52,868 nt of DNA from Paenibacillus sp. A3 (lineage in GTDB: Bacteria; Bacillota; Bacilli; Paenibacillales; NBRC-103111): contig NZ_JTHN01000040.1 in assembly GCF_001399685.1 (NCBI RefSeq), positions 1 through 52,868 on the forward strand, given 5' to 3'. The first letter of the stretch is position 1. Each line of letters starts with the position of its first letter. The notes under the pieces are model-generated. The model made no database searches. It saw only the letters and a program-made list of their open reading frames with translations, and was not told the origin of the DNA. Below, piece by piece: positions 17,155-24,930 of the stretch. Position numbers and translations under genes: made by a program.

Positions 17155-18654
17155 TTACTTTAAAGTTTGACTCGAGGTGAGCACGCCGTCGGTGAAGTAC
17201 AAATAATTGCCGCTGCCGATGCTCGAACCGCGGTATACCCATTGCTCGAACGTACCGAAGCTGCCGGTCGTTTTATTGACATCGTCCGGCTTGCCCCAAG
17301 ACATCAGGACTTGTTCCTGGGTCATACCGATCCTGACTTTTTGTTGGCGAATGACCGACTTCACGCTTTCTGGCCAGTCGAATTGGGCCAGCGGATCGGC
17401 GGTGAAGAACGATCTATGGATAGCTTCGATCGAATCGAAATTAAACTGGACGTTCTTGCTCCCGTTGCTTAAGACGACGGTCGGTCCGCTGTAGCTGATG
17501 ACGGCCAACTGCTCGAATCTTTCGAATCCGCCGTTCATGGCGCCATCGCTGCCGCGGGGCAGGGAATCTACCCAGAGGTTGGGATAGTTCTTCCATATCG
17601 CTTCGGCGTCCGAATCGAGTCTCAGCTTTTTGATTCCATCGGAAATGATGCCTTGTTGGCCCCAAGTATTGTTTTTCGACAAGTCCCCGACGGTGAGATC
17701 CACCCGCTGTTGTTCTCCCCAAACGATTTTCATGTCCATATAATCCGTCAAAAAGACAAGCGGCACATAAATGACATCGTTCTCCGAGATCGGCGGAAAA
17801 TCCAGACGTACTGTGTGCGAGTCCATCTTGCCGCCGTAATACGTCAGCAGGTTGCTATTGGCGCGCAGCAGCAAAATGCGGCTCGGATGATTGATCCGGA
17901 TGACCCCGTCTACGGCTTGGGCCGAGGCGTTCACCTTGCCAAGTACGGCCCATAAAGGCACATAGACGGCGTTATTGCGAACGATCGGAGCATAATCGGA
18001 CTTCAAGTAGCTTCCGTTAACGTAGATTTTATAGCCTTCGGTCCCTGGAGGCGCTTCTTCCCGGACCGGTTTTCCGTCCTTCCATTGGCCCTCGTACCAT
18101 TTTTCGCCGTAGATGGAGGTTCCTTTAGCAGCAAAGCCTTTCCCGTCGGGCAGACCGTTCTTCATCTCGCCATCGTACACAAGCGGCACGCCGTCCAGCT
18201 CGAAATATGGCCGGGCGCTAATATACATATCTTTCTCCTTGGTGTCGATATGCGTCGATTGGGCCTCGGTGTCCCATTCGACTTTGGCGCCGAAGGCTTC
18301 CGCCACGAAACGGACGGGAACGAACGTTTGATCGCCCTTGATCTGCGGCGGGACATCGAGCGTTTGAGACTTGCCGTTCACCTGGACGGTCGGGTCGCCG
18401 ATTTTTAATTGGACGGTAGTACTGTCTTTCGTCAGGGTGATCGATTTCGTGCTTTCTTCCCAGCTTAGCTTGGCTCCTAATTCGTCGGAGATATCGCGCA
18501 GCGGAACAAGCACTCTTCCGTCGACTTGAATGCCGATATCCATATTGACGCCAGGTTTGGCGCTGTTTGCGGCAAAAGCGGGGACAGCCGTAACGAGCAT
18601 GGCGGAAGCCAGCGTAGCGGAAACGGTTTGGGACAGCCGAAATTTGATTTTCAT
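17155..18654 (-). CDS. Secreted protein with two stalk (copper amine oxidase N-terminal-like) regions and a MORN-like segment
   Basis: About 499 residues. A signal peptide ends near VPAFA. A first stalk domain follows (DGRVLVPLRDISDELGAKLSWE ... TFVPVRFVAEAFGAKVEWD, about 45-145). Next comes a MORN-like stretch (YDGEMKNGLPDGKGFA, YEGQWKDGKP, about 165-205), then a second divergent stalk region with AVYVPLWAVLG and DVIYVPLVFLT. The C-terminal 150 residues are of unknown type and include RIGMTQEQVLMSWGKPDDV, which resembles small lipoprotein-like (SmpA/BamE-type) helices. It is probably exported to the cell wall. AAAGGAGC precedes ATG 18654; a longer frame from 18741 lacks this support. Confidence 0.8.
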   Translation of the reverse strand: MKIKFRLSQTVSATLASAMLVTAVPAFAANSAKPGVNMDIGIQVDGRVLVPLRDISDELGAKLSWEESTKSITLTKDSTTVQLKIGDPTVQVNGKSQTLDVPPQIKGDQTFVPVRFVAEAFGAKVEWDTEAQSTHIDTKEKDMYISARPYFELDGVPLVYDGEMKNGLPDGKGFAAKGTSIYGEKWYEGQWKDGKPVREEAPPGTEGYKIYVNGSYLKSDYAPIVRNNAVYVPLWAVLGKVNASAQAVDGVIRINHPSRILLLRANSNLLTYYGGKMDSHTVRLDFPPISENDVIYVPLVFLTDYMDMKIVWGEQQRVDLTVGDLSKNNTWGQQGIISDGIKKLRLDSDAEAIWKNYPNLWVDSLPRGSDGAMNGGFERFEQLAVISYSGPTVVLSNGSKNVQFNFDSIEAIHRSFFTADPLAQFDWPESVKSVIRQQKVRIGMTQEQVLMSWGKPDDVNKTTGSFGTFEQWVYRGSSIGSGNYLYFTDGVLTSSQTLK

Positions 18655-18843
18655 AGCGGGTTGCTCCTTTGGGTGTTTTTTCGATAGCAGATAACAAAAT
18701 ATTACAAATAGTATAAGAGTTATTTCCTGCATTGTCGACAATTTTCTAGGAAATTCGACTTATCCTACCGGGTAAATAAAGAGATTTTTAGGAAATTTGT
18801 CATATCTTATCGGTTAATACGGCACAACGTGGAAAAATGTTGC

Positions 18844-18875
18844 AAAAAAAAGCCCGCCATCCTAAATGGCAGGCT
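18844..18875 (-). terminator. Intrinsic terminator of the M48 protease gene
   Basis: On the minus strand agcctgccat pairs with atggcgggct (one wobble) across a short loop and is followed by eight T. Confidence 0.88.
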
Positions 18876-18916
18876 TCTCGGGCTTGGTGCAGGACATTCG
18901 CTGCCCGTTGGTTCGA

Positions 18917-19717
18917 TCAGGAGGCGAAGGGCTCCCGCTCGAAGGCGGGCGAGGCATAGCCGAACAGCTGCGGCTGCGCCTGCATCAGTTCCATCTGCTC
19001 GATGCGCTTGGGCAGCGGCGGATGGGTCGACAGGGCGTAGCTGAACCAGACGAAGAAGCCCGTTTCTTTGCGGCTCTCGGCCACGTATTCGGCGACGTTC
19101 ACCTTGGCGTACATCGTTCGGCCGATGGCCAGAATGGTCAGGGCGGAGATCGCCGCCGGGGCGTTACCCGTATACGCCGCCGCCATCCGGTCGCAGGTAT
19201 ATTCGCAGGCTCTCGAATAAGCTTTGCCCAGGAAAGGCATCCATTGGGCGGGCAGCAGCAGCAGGCTTTTGGACATGTGATTCCGCTTGATATGCGCCAG
19301 TTCGTGCGCGATAACATAAGCCAGCTCGTCTTCTTCGGTGTCCGCCATTTCGAACAAATTGGAGTACAGCACGACGAAGTTGCGGCCGAAAAAACGCGAG
19401 GCGAAAGCATTCAGCATCCCGTCCGATTGAAGGACGAACACATCGGGAACCTGCCGGATATCCATTCGCTCGCACAGCTCGCGCACCTTCCGGTGCACGG
19501 CCGGGAACTGATGCTCCGTCAGCTTGACCCCGTTGCTTTTGATGTGGCCGATCATAAGGCCGTGAAGGAAAAACGTGATGCCAAGACCGATCAATAGATA
19601 AAAGATGCCGATCAGCGAAACGATCAGGCCGAAATAGACCATGATGCTAAAGAGCAGGCTAATAATGAAATACGATGTTTCTTTGCTGTGAATTAACCGC
19701 GGATTCATGGGGTTCAT
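18917..19717 (-). CDS. M48-family membrane zinc metallopeptidase (HtpX-like)
   Basis: About 266 residues. Two hydrophobic segments near the N-terminus (about 12-50) anchor it in the membrane. The zinc site is HELAH (138-142), with the third ligand Glu in ACEYTCD at about 171, followed by LSTHPPLPKRIEQM, the typical distal motif of M48 proteins. It would degrade misfolded or damaged membrane or secreted proteins. Start ATG 19717 has AAAGGAA about 11 bases upstream; ATG 19708 is an alternative. It is transcribed divergently from the Fur-boxed iron-binding gene. Confidence 0.9.
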   Translation of the reverse strand: MNPMNPRLIHSKETSYFIISLLFSIMVYFGLIVSLIGIFYLLIGLGITFFLHGLMIGHIKSNGVKLTEHQFPAVHRKVRELCERMDIRQVPDVFVLQSDGMLNAFASRFFGRNFVVLYSNLFEMADTEEDELAYVIAHELAHIKRNHMSKSLLLLPAQWMPFLGKAYSRACEYTCDRMAAAYTGNAPAAISALTILAIGRTMYAKVNVAEYVAESRKETGFFVWFSYALSTHPPLPKRIEQMELMQAQPQLFGYASPAFEREPFAS

Positions 19718-19927
19718 GCAGTGCACGTTCCTTTTCTCAGATGAATAATGTGCCGTGTGTCCAAGGCTCATTCCTAATTGTCGGCATTACCCCACGATTT
19801 GTTTAGACGTTATTGGAAATTTCGCCCGGATGCAGGGATTGCGGGGAATACCGGCCTGTAGAAACCTTGTCCGATCGTTGAAAATATTCGTTGCCGGGCC
19901 GGTGCGAGTAATGTAAGATGATGGATA

Positions 19928-19942
19928 TGATAACGATTATCA
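19928..19942. promoter_or_regulatory. Fur box
   Basis: TGATAACGATTATCA matches the Bacillus 7-1-7 Fur consensus TGATAATNATTATCA with one mismatch. It is 20 bases before the start of the iron-binding lipoprotein gene, so that gene should be repressed by iron. Confidence 0.85.
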
Positions 19943-19962
19943 ATCTCATCTAGGAGGAAACC

Positions 19963-20964
19963 ATGCTGCCTGTCAAAAAAGTCATTTGCCTAATCGGCGC
20001 CTTCATTCTGATGGCCTCTCTGCTGCTGGCTTGCGCTAGTACTGCGGGGACTCCGGACGCCGCCCAGCAGGGGCAAGAATCTGCCAATAAGGAAACGGGA
20101 CAAGGGAAAAAGGAAGCGGCAACCCGATTGTTTAAAGATGCCAAAGGACGCGAGGTTACCATTCCGGCCGCCCCTCAAAGGGCTGTCGTCCATTATTATG
20201 CCGCCGAGGCGATATCTTTGGGCGTAAAGCCGGTCGCCACGAATTGGATCAATGCCAATCTGATTCTGACCAAAGATCAATTGCAGGGGATCGAAGATAT
20301 CGGAGGGGAGGGAGTGAACCCCAATGTGGAGAAAGTCCTTTCGCTCAGTCCGGATCTTATTATTGTCCCTGATTTTCTGGAGCAGACCAGCCTGGATGCC
20401 TTATCCAAGGTAGCTCCTACCGTAGCGGTGAGCTATACGGACGATGTTTTTACGCGCATGAAAACGATGGGCGACGTGCTGGGAAAAAGCAAGGAAGCGG
20501 AAGCCTGGACGGCCCGGTACAAAGCAAAAGCCCAGCAGAAGCGGGAGCAGCTCAAGCCTTACATCAAGGAGGGAGAAACGGCTTCGGCCTTCGTCTTTTT
20601 CCAGGATAAGCTGCTCTATGTGTACGGGAATCAGCGGCTTAGCTCCACGCTCTATGACGCGCTCGGATTTTCGCGTCCGGAGAAAGTGGCGGCTCTTTTC
20701 AAAGATAAGCCGACCCTTCTGTGGCAGTCGATCTCGAATGAAGCGCTGCCCGACTATGCCGGGGACCGGATTTTTTTAGTCACTTTGGACAATAACGAGA
20801 ACGCCAAAAAAGGGGCGGAGGAGCTCATGAACAGCCCCGTATGGCGCAACCTCCCCGCGGTGAAAAATGGGAAAGCTTATGTGGTCGGCAGTAAATGGTC
20901 GTTTTACGATCCCATTACATTAGATTGGCTGCTCGACGAGATGCCGAAGCTCATGATGAAATAA
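19963..20964 (+). CDS. Iron(III)-siderophore-binding lipoprotein (FecB/FhuD family, orphan)
   Basis: A 333-residue binding protein with lipoprotein signal and lipobox LLAC at about 24, an acidic/Gln-rich linker, then the periplasmic-binding fold typical of ferric siderophore receptors: FKDAKGREVTIPAAPQRAV, VEKVLSLSPDLIIVPD, and C-terminal PVWRNLPAVKNGKAYVV. TAGGAGGAAACC precedes the ATG. A Fur box sits immediately upstream. No permease or ATPase gene follows; the next gene encodes an unrelated PH-domain protein, so it must use a FecCD-type permease encoded elsewhere, possibly the one at 43.3-45.4 kb (inference). Confidence 0.9.
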   Translation: MLPVKKVICLIGAFILMASLLLACASTAGTPDAAQQGQESANKETGQGKKEAATRLFKDAKGREVTIPAAPQRAVVHYYAAEAISLGVKPVATNWINANLILTKDQLQGIEDIGGEGVNPNVEKVLSLSPDLIIVPDFLEQTSLDALSKVAPTVAVSYTDDVFTRMKTMGDVLGKSKEAEAWTARYKAKAQQKREQLKPYIKEGETASAFVFFQDKLLYVYGNQRLSSTLYDALGFSRPEKVAALFKDKPTLLWQSISNEALPDYAGDRIFLVTLDNNENAKKGAEELMNSPVWRNLPAVKNGKAYVVGSKWSFYDPITLDWLLDEMPKLMMK

Positions 20965-21086
20965 CAGGCGCACCATGGCGATAAGCTTTTCGACTGCGAT
21001 TAAAGTAGCATACCGTTCCACAGCGCGGAATGATATAATCGTGTTGGATTGACCATAGCCAGCAGATCAGGGAGAGGGATGATGAC

Positions 21087-21707
21087 ATGTTTGGGAAAGT
21101 AGCCGCCGACATCTTGGGAATCAGCGACATCGGGTCGGTCATTAAACCGCAGGATTACGACAAGGTAGACTCCGACGATTACGTGATGCACGAAGACAAT
21201 GAGAAAATTTACTTCCTTATCAAGTCCAAGACGGACGAATACTGCTTCACTAATCTTGCACTGATTCATCTGGACGGCACGAGCGCCATCAGTAAGAAGC
21301 GCACGCTTCACCGCTACAGCTACAGCAGCTACAACATCTCGGACGTTCTGCTGGAAACGGCCGGAACGGTGGATCTGGACGTCGAAATCAAATTTACGAT
21401 GGGCTCCGGTTCCGCGGCGTTCTCCATCGATGTGCATAAGAAGCATATTGCCGAGGTCAAAGACCTGTACAAAGCGCTCATCAAGATTTCCGAGCTCACG
21501 CATGAGAACGAAGTGGCGATGGCGTACGCGAAGGAAAGCCTTGAGCTGGCATCTTCTACCTTGAACCGCGTGGTCAAGCACGACATCGATACCGCCGGAC
21601 AGTTCAAGGAAATCAACCAGGCGGCATTCGATTGGCTGACCAATGCCCGCAAGCAGTATAAAATCAAAGACTTCGGCTTCGTGTTCGAGAAGTATATTAA
21701 TCAATAG
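21087..21707 (+). CDS. PH-domain protein, YvbH-like
   Basis: A 206-residue soluble protein. Residues 1-125 form a bacterial pleckstrin-homology-like domain (MFGKVAADILGISDIG start, ending in DLDVEIKFTMGSG). Residues 130-206 match the YvbH-like helical oligomerisation domain (LYKALIKISELTHENE, AMAYAKESLELA). B. subtilis YvbH has the same two-part build; its function is unknown. No signal peptide. AGGGAGAGGGATG lies upstream of the ATG. Monocistronic with a terminator after it. A TATAAT at 21032-21037 may be its -10 but no good -35 was found. Confidence 0.85.
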   Translation: MFGKVAADILGISDIGSVIKPQDYDKVDSDDYVMHEDNEKIYFLIKSKTDEYCFTNLALIHLDGTSAISKKRTLHRYSYSSYNISDVLLETAGTVDLDVEIKFTMGSGSAAFSIDVHKKHIAEVKDLYKALIKISELTHENEVAMAYAKESLELASSTLNRVVKHDIDTAGQFKEINQAAFDWLTNARKQYKIKDFGFVFEKYINQ

Positions 21708-21732
21708 GCGGCGGGCTGTCGCACTTGCAAAA

Positions 21733-21768
21733 AACTGCTCAAGAGTCATAATCTTGGGCAGTTTTTTT
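21733..21768 (+). terminator. Intrinsic terminator of the YvbH-like gene
   Basis: aactgctcaaga pairs with tcttgggcagtt (one wobble), then seven T. Confidence 0.9.
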
Positions 21769-21915
21769 GGCGATCAGCCGGCTTTGTTGCGAAGCCTTAG
21801 TAAACAACCGCTTACGCAAAATTTGTTCAATTTGCTCGTAGCTGTAGCCAAGCTCAGTCAGCATTTTGGCGGTGACGGCTTCGGCTAAGCCTTCAGCTCT
21901 AAGCTCGGGGACCAA
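21739..21915 (-). pseudogene. C-terminal remnant related to the small protein at 22833
   Basis: On the minus strand 58 codons from TTG 21915 include AVTAKMLTELGYSYEQIEQIL, which parallels AGVTAKMLSELGYSNERIENLL in the intact small gene at 22833-23075. Only the C-terminal third is present and the frame runs through the neighbouring terminator, so it looks like a fragment of a second copy left by rearrangement. Confidence 0.6.
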
Positions 21916-21986
21916 AAGAAATGAACTAACCCCACCACAATAAGAACAAAAACCGCTATCAACAAAATCTTCACCATCAGTTTCAT
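21885..21986 (-). CDS. 33-residue putative membrane peptide
   Basis: From ATG 21986, with a strong AAGGAGG site 9 bases upstream, 33 codons begin MKLMVKILLIAVFVLIVV and give a single hydrophobic helix followed by FFWSPSLELKA. Its 3' end overlaps the start of the fragment above in another frame, so it may be a small real gene or the truncated 5' end of a larger one fused to that fragment. No family recognised. Confidence 0.4.
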   Translation of the reverse strand: MKLMVKILLIAVFVLIVVGLVHFFWSPSLELKA

Positions 21987-22040
21987 TAAACGACCCTCCT
22001 TTTTAGAGCGGCTATTGTTCCGTCGCCCGCGGAGATCTAA

Positions 22041-22381
22041 ACACAGCAATTGCTCGAACGACTGGACGGAAATATACATCCTGACGCCATAATCCACTTC
22101 GACCAAGTCATGCACTACACGCATCCCAGAATCCGCTTCCTGATCCGCAATGCCGGTTTCAAACAGTCAATGTCACGGAAGGGAAACTGTTGGGATATGC
22201 CTCCATGGAAACGTTCTTTGGTCATATGAAAGACGAATTGGAATATGAAGACTGCGAGACACTTCGGGAATTGAACGAGCGAATTAATAATTACATATCG
22301 TTTTACAACTCCGATCGGTGTGAATGGACATTAAAAATGATGACTCCTGATGAATTCAGAAGTCATCTCATAGCAGATTAA
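22041..22381 (+). pseudogene. IS3-family transposase (OrfB), C-terminal fragment with frameshift
   Basis: The frame 22041 onward reads QLLERLDGNIHPDAIIHFDQ and HYTHPRIRFLIRNAGFKQSM, then SRKGNCWD, the DDE-domain hallmarks of IS3 transposases (normally HSDQG and SRKGNCWDN). One base is missing in what should be GATAATGCC; after it the frame 22190-22381 continues METFFGHMKDELEYED and FYNSDR to the normal stop. The N-terminal half and the left end of the element are gone, so it cannot transpose. Confidence 0.85.
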
Positions 22382-22832
22382 CATATGGGTCCCTTTTTCA
22401 AAACTCTTCATAATTCGGGTCACAGTTCATTTTTTCATTGTTTCACGAAATCAAAATTGCCGCGCAAGGCTAAAAATTCGGATTTTTTGCAACAGGGCTG
22501 CTCCAGCTAACCCTGTTTTTTCATATACCTAGCACAGAATGCAAACATAGGTATTGCAATTGCTGCAGACCAAAGTCCAAGCGAGCCGTTAAAATAAGTA
22601 ATAATGATAAGAACCACTGTGAGAGCAAAAAGAAACTGTGCTTTTCTTTTATTGGGCTGCTTTGACCGTTTAGAGATAAGAGTAAAAACAAACTAAAGCG
22701 GCGGACAAAATAACAGATGCAATTTTATTTTTCATTTTTTTCTACATTTTTAATTTTTGGATATATCTAAATGTATTTACGTACGATGGTTTGGAAATGT
22801 TGCATAAAAAAGGGGGAGATCCCAAAATGGTT
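22382..22832. other. AT-rich intergenic stretch with a decayed small membrane ORF
   Basis: On the minus strand 22507-22692 is open for 61 codons with RSKQPNKRKAQFLFALTV and a hydrophobic stretch through ITYFNGSLGLWSAAIAIP, but it has no start codon or ribosome binding site, so it is probably decayed. A second short minus frame (about 22670-22735) begins MKNKIASVILSAALVCFYS, like a signal peptide. A + strand hairpin with T tract lies at 22491-22522. Base composition is clearly more AT-rich than the rest of the window. Confidence 0.45.
22491..22522 (+). terminator. Terminator-like hairpin downstream of the IS3 remnant
   Basis: aacaggg (22491-22497) pairs with ccctgtt (22511-22517), followed by a T tract to 22522. 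Confidence 0.65.
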
Positions 22833-23075
22833 CTAATTTCCCACTTTGTTTACCCTATAAAAAAACAGGCGCTCGCGTAAAAGATTTTCGATCCGCTCAT
22901 TACTGTAACCAAGCTCAGACAACATTTTGGCCGTGACACCGGCATTCGTGGTCGCTCTGAATTCAGCATCGTGTAAATCTTTGATGCCGTATAATCGCTC
23001 AAAGATCGCACCGATCTTGGCAAGGTAGCGAATCCGTTCTTCACTTTCCCCGGCTAGTAAATATTCATGCTGCAT
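22833..23075 (-). CDS. Small protein of unknown family, coupled to the Spo0E-like gene
   Basis: Eighty residues starting MQHEYLLAGESEERIRYLAK, mostly predicted helical, with AGVTAKMLSELGYSNERIENLL near the C-terminus. No signal peptide or membrane segment; family not recognised. ATG 23075 shares its A with the TAA stop of the upstream Spo0E-like gene (TAATG), so the two are translationally coupled; AAAGGTG is 10 bases upstream. A longer GTG start at 23084 is possible but less likely. A C-terminal fragment of a related protein survives at 21739-21915. Confidence 0.65.
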   Translation of the reverse strand: MQHEYLLAGESEERIRYLAKIGAIFERLYGIKDLHDAEFRATTNAGVTAKMLSELGYSNERIENLLRERLFFYRVNKVGN

Positions 23076-23242
23076 TAGCCACACACCTTTAGCTTAGAAG
23101 ACTTTTGAGCAATAAGAATATACTGATCCAAACATTGACTAAGCTTTACCACCTCCTCGTCTGTAAATGAACCTTTTTGTTCAACCAGTAGTATCAACTG
23201 CTGCCGTAAACTCTTAATTTTGCGTCTTAGTTTTATATTCAT
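23075..23242 (-). CDS. Spo0E-like aspartyl-phosphate phosphatase
   Basis: Fifty-five residues beginning MNIKLRRKIKSLRQQL and containing FTDEEVVKLSQCLDQYIL. The SQxLDxxI motif between two helices is the signature of Spo0E-like phosphatases, which remove phosphate from Spo0A~P and so delay sporulation; the length is typical. GAGGGG lies before the ATG. It lies 137 bases downstream of the pro-peptide gene, beyond a terminator, and overlaps the next small gene by one base. Its closeness to a peptide-sensing receptor suggests a link to sporulation or development timing, but that is inference. Confidence 0.8.
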   Translation of the reverse strand: MNIKLRRKIKSLRQQLILLVEQKGSFTDEEVVKLSQCLDQYILIAQKSSKLKVCG

Positions 23243-23302
23243 AAAGCACCCCTCTAAACCTATAATAATACTATTTATCCAAAATAAGGTTTTTGGTTTT
23301 TT

Positions 23303-23342
23303 TGATAAAAAAGCATTTCCGGAAATGACCCGGAAATGCTTT
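23303..23342 (-). terminator. Intrinsic terminator after the pro-peptide gene
   Basis: Perfect 13-bp arms (23310-23322 with 23330-23342), a 7-base loop and TTTTTTAT on the minus strand. It ends the receptor-peptide operon. Confidence 0.92.
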
Positions 23343-23379
23343 GAGGGTGCTGTTTTCTAAGGTGATGTAATCACTTGCT

Positions 23380-23523
23380 TTAATAACCTACGCCGTGCTC
23401 ATCCAATGTAGCAAGGTAACCCACGCCGTGTTCATCAGCAACTTTATGCCCTACTTCTTCGGCAGTACTAAAACCGCTAAATAATGCAGCTACGACGAGT
23501 ACAGCAAAGAAAACGCCTTTCAT
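23380..23523 (-). CDS. Secreted signalling pro-peptide with a duplicated DEHGVGY heptapeptide
   Basis: A 47-codon gene. The N-terminus MKGVFFAVLVVAALFSGF is a signal peptide (about residues 1-21). The remaining 26 residues contain DEHGVGY twice, once internally and once at the extreme C-terminus, separated by LATL. The two coding copies differ at 3 of 21 bases, all synonymous third positions. ATG 23523 begins one base after the receptor stop TGA, with GGAGGTG 8 bases upstream. This matches pro-peptides of RRNPP systems (Phr, AimP, AloP), which are exported, trimmed to 5-10 residues, re-imported by an oligopeptide permease and bound by the TPR receptor. A five-gene peptide importer is present at 9.4-15.1 kb. 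The exact mature form is unknown. Confidence 0.85.
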   Translation of the reverse strand: MKGVFFAVLVVAALFSGFSTAEEVGHKVADEHGVGYLATLDEHGVGY

Positions 23524-23524
23524 C

Positions 23525-24874
23525 TCAATACACCTCCTCCCCTCCTATCATAATAGCTTGAAAGCGCTGAATTTGTTCCCCTGTTGCGTATTTTCTGTGT
23601 TTTTCAAACAAGGCAGAACAACGGAAACAGTCCTCGTATCGCCTCATCCTATATGCTAAAACCAAACAGTATAAAGTTTCCTCGATCCCTTCTTTAAACC
23701 TCTCCTTGGAAAATTCATATAGCGCTTTATGATACCTGAATCGGACGTGCTGATCCATTCCAATCATGTCTTGGAAATTATCGAAGAGGTCGATCTGATC
23801 GGAGAACAGTAACAATACCTTATCGATACAAAAACCGTATTGATTAACCGACTTCAAAATCGTTACTAAGCCGGGTAAAATTTCGTCAGGGTGATCAGCC
23901 AGATAGGCCGCATAATCGGCGAGAACAGTTTCCTTTCCCATCAGCACATCAAGCGTATAGGAGTTTGCCTTCGCGAAGACTTTAAAATCTTCAACTACTT
24001 TTTTTCCCGCATCATCAAGGGATTCAAACCATCCCAAATCGGCATATTTTCGGACATACTCGGCAGCAGCTTCGTACAGCTCTTGCCGTTCCAAGGCAAC
24101 CCCTTTAAGCAAACTTCCCATCCCGTAATAGTACACTAAAGGACGTTCAAATAAAGATTCAGAGGAATAGCCGCGCTTTTGTAGCTCATATTGAGTTTCG
24201 GCAAGCTCTCTCAGCTCGTCCGCATATTGCTCAACCTTGTCCCATTTCTGCAACGTAAAACAAACTTTCACAAGCTTTGTTAAACCATCGAGCTGAAGAT
24301 TTTCAGGCAAACGTTTACGATAAGGAGCGAAGCGTACAACGGCTTCTTGATTTTCTTCGGCATTCGTCCCCTGCGAGATCAAAAATAACCGGTACTGACT
24401 AATCACGAATGGTTCAGAAAAGCAATCTTTTTCGCTGTCGATCACTAGATTGTAAAAATAGGCGGATTCATTTGCCCACTCATTTTGAAACAGCCTTTCC
24501 GCAACAGCAAAAAGAATCGATACATTTTTTGGATTATCCAGCATCTTAGAGACGATCGGTTCAATGCAATCGTACCGGCCGATCTCGGCACATCGAACCA
24601 GGTACGGAACCAACCGTTTTCGCGATAACCGCTCTTCCGAGTAGCATTCATCAGGATATAGTTCATAGAGCCAGCCAGGGGCTTGATTAAAAACCATGGC
24701 CAAAGTGTCGAGCTGGCCAATGGTCATCGATCGGGAAGTTTCGTTCAAACTCAAAATCCTGCTTAAATTTCCGACGGGGATACGAGTTAATTCAGCTAAC
24801 TTCGTAAGACTATAGCCATGTAGTTTTAGCTGGTGTTCAATCTCGGAGCGCAAACAACGAGCGACAACCTGCAC
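23525..24874 (-). CDS. RRNPP-type peptide receptor/regulator (HTH plus TPR-like repeats)
   Basis: About 449 residues. Residues 8-60 form a helix-turn-helix (YSLTKLAELTRIPVGNLSRIL), followed by some 350 residues of tandem helical pairs of TPR type (SILFAVAERLFQNEWANES, LYEAAAEYVRKYADLG, IEETLYCLVLAYRMRRYED). This is the plan of AimR, NprR, PlcR and the Paenibacillus Alo receptors: DNA-binding regulators controlled by a short re-imported peptide. The pro-peptide gene directly downstream is the expected partner. GTG 24874 lies 8 bases after GGGAGG and is chosen; TTG 24877 is possible, and TTG 24892 overlaps the site. The composition is AT-rich compared with most genes in the window, which fits acquisition by transfer. 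Confidence 0.82.
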   Translation of the reverse strand: MQVVARCLRSEIEHQLKLHGYSLTKLAELTRIPVGNLSRILSLNETSRSMTIGQLDTLAMVFNQAPGWLYELYPDECYSEERLSRKRLVPYLVRCAEIGRYDCIEPIVSKMLDNPKNVSILFAVAERLFQNEWANESAYFYNLVIDSEKDCFSEPFVISQYRLFLISQGTNAEENQEAVVRFAPYRKRLPENLQLDGLTKLVKVCFTLQKWDKVEQYADELRELAETQYELQKRGYSSESLFERPLVYYYGMGSLLKGVALERQELYEAAAEYVRKYADLGWFESLDDAGKKVVEDFKVFAKANSYTLDVLMGKETVLADYAAYLADHPDEILPGLVTILKSVNQYGFCIDKVLLLFSDQIDLFDNFQDMIGMDQHVRFRYHKALYEFSKERFKEGIEETLYCLVLAYRMRRYEDCFRCSALFEKHRKYATGEQIQRFQAIMIGGEEVY

Positions 24875-24918
24875 CAAAATTACCTCCCACAAAAACGTAA
24901 AATGGTCTTTCCATAATA

Positions 24919-24930
24919 TACCATTTGGTA
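24919..24930. promoter_or_regulatory. Palindrome at the expected transcription start of the receptor operon (candidate operator)
   Basis: TACCATTTGGTA is a 5-2-5 inverted repeat lying directly downstream of the -10 of the receptor promoter, where a bound regulator would block initiation. It is the best visible candidate for autoregulation by the receptor. Confidence 0.45.

Noticed and set aside
21032-21037. A sigma-A promoter for the YvbH-like gene
   Set aside because: The TATAAT is perfect, but nothing resembling TTGACA lies 16-18 bases upstream.
22190-22381. A stand-alone small gene starting at ATG 22190
   Set aside because: It is the frame-shifted second half of the IS3 transposase fragment; the upstream half continues the same protein.
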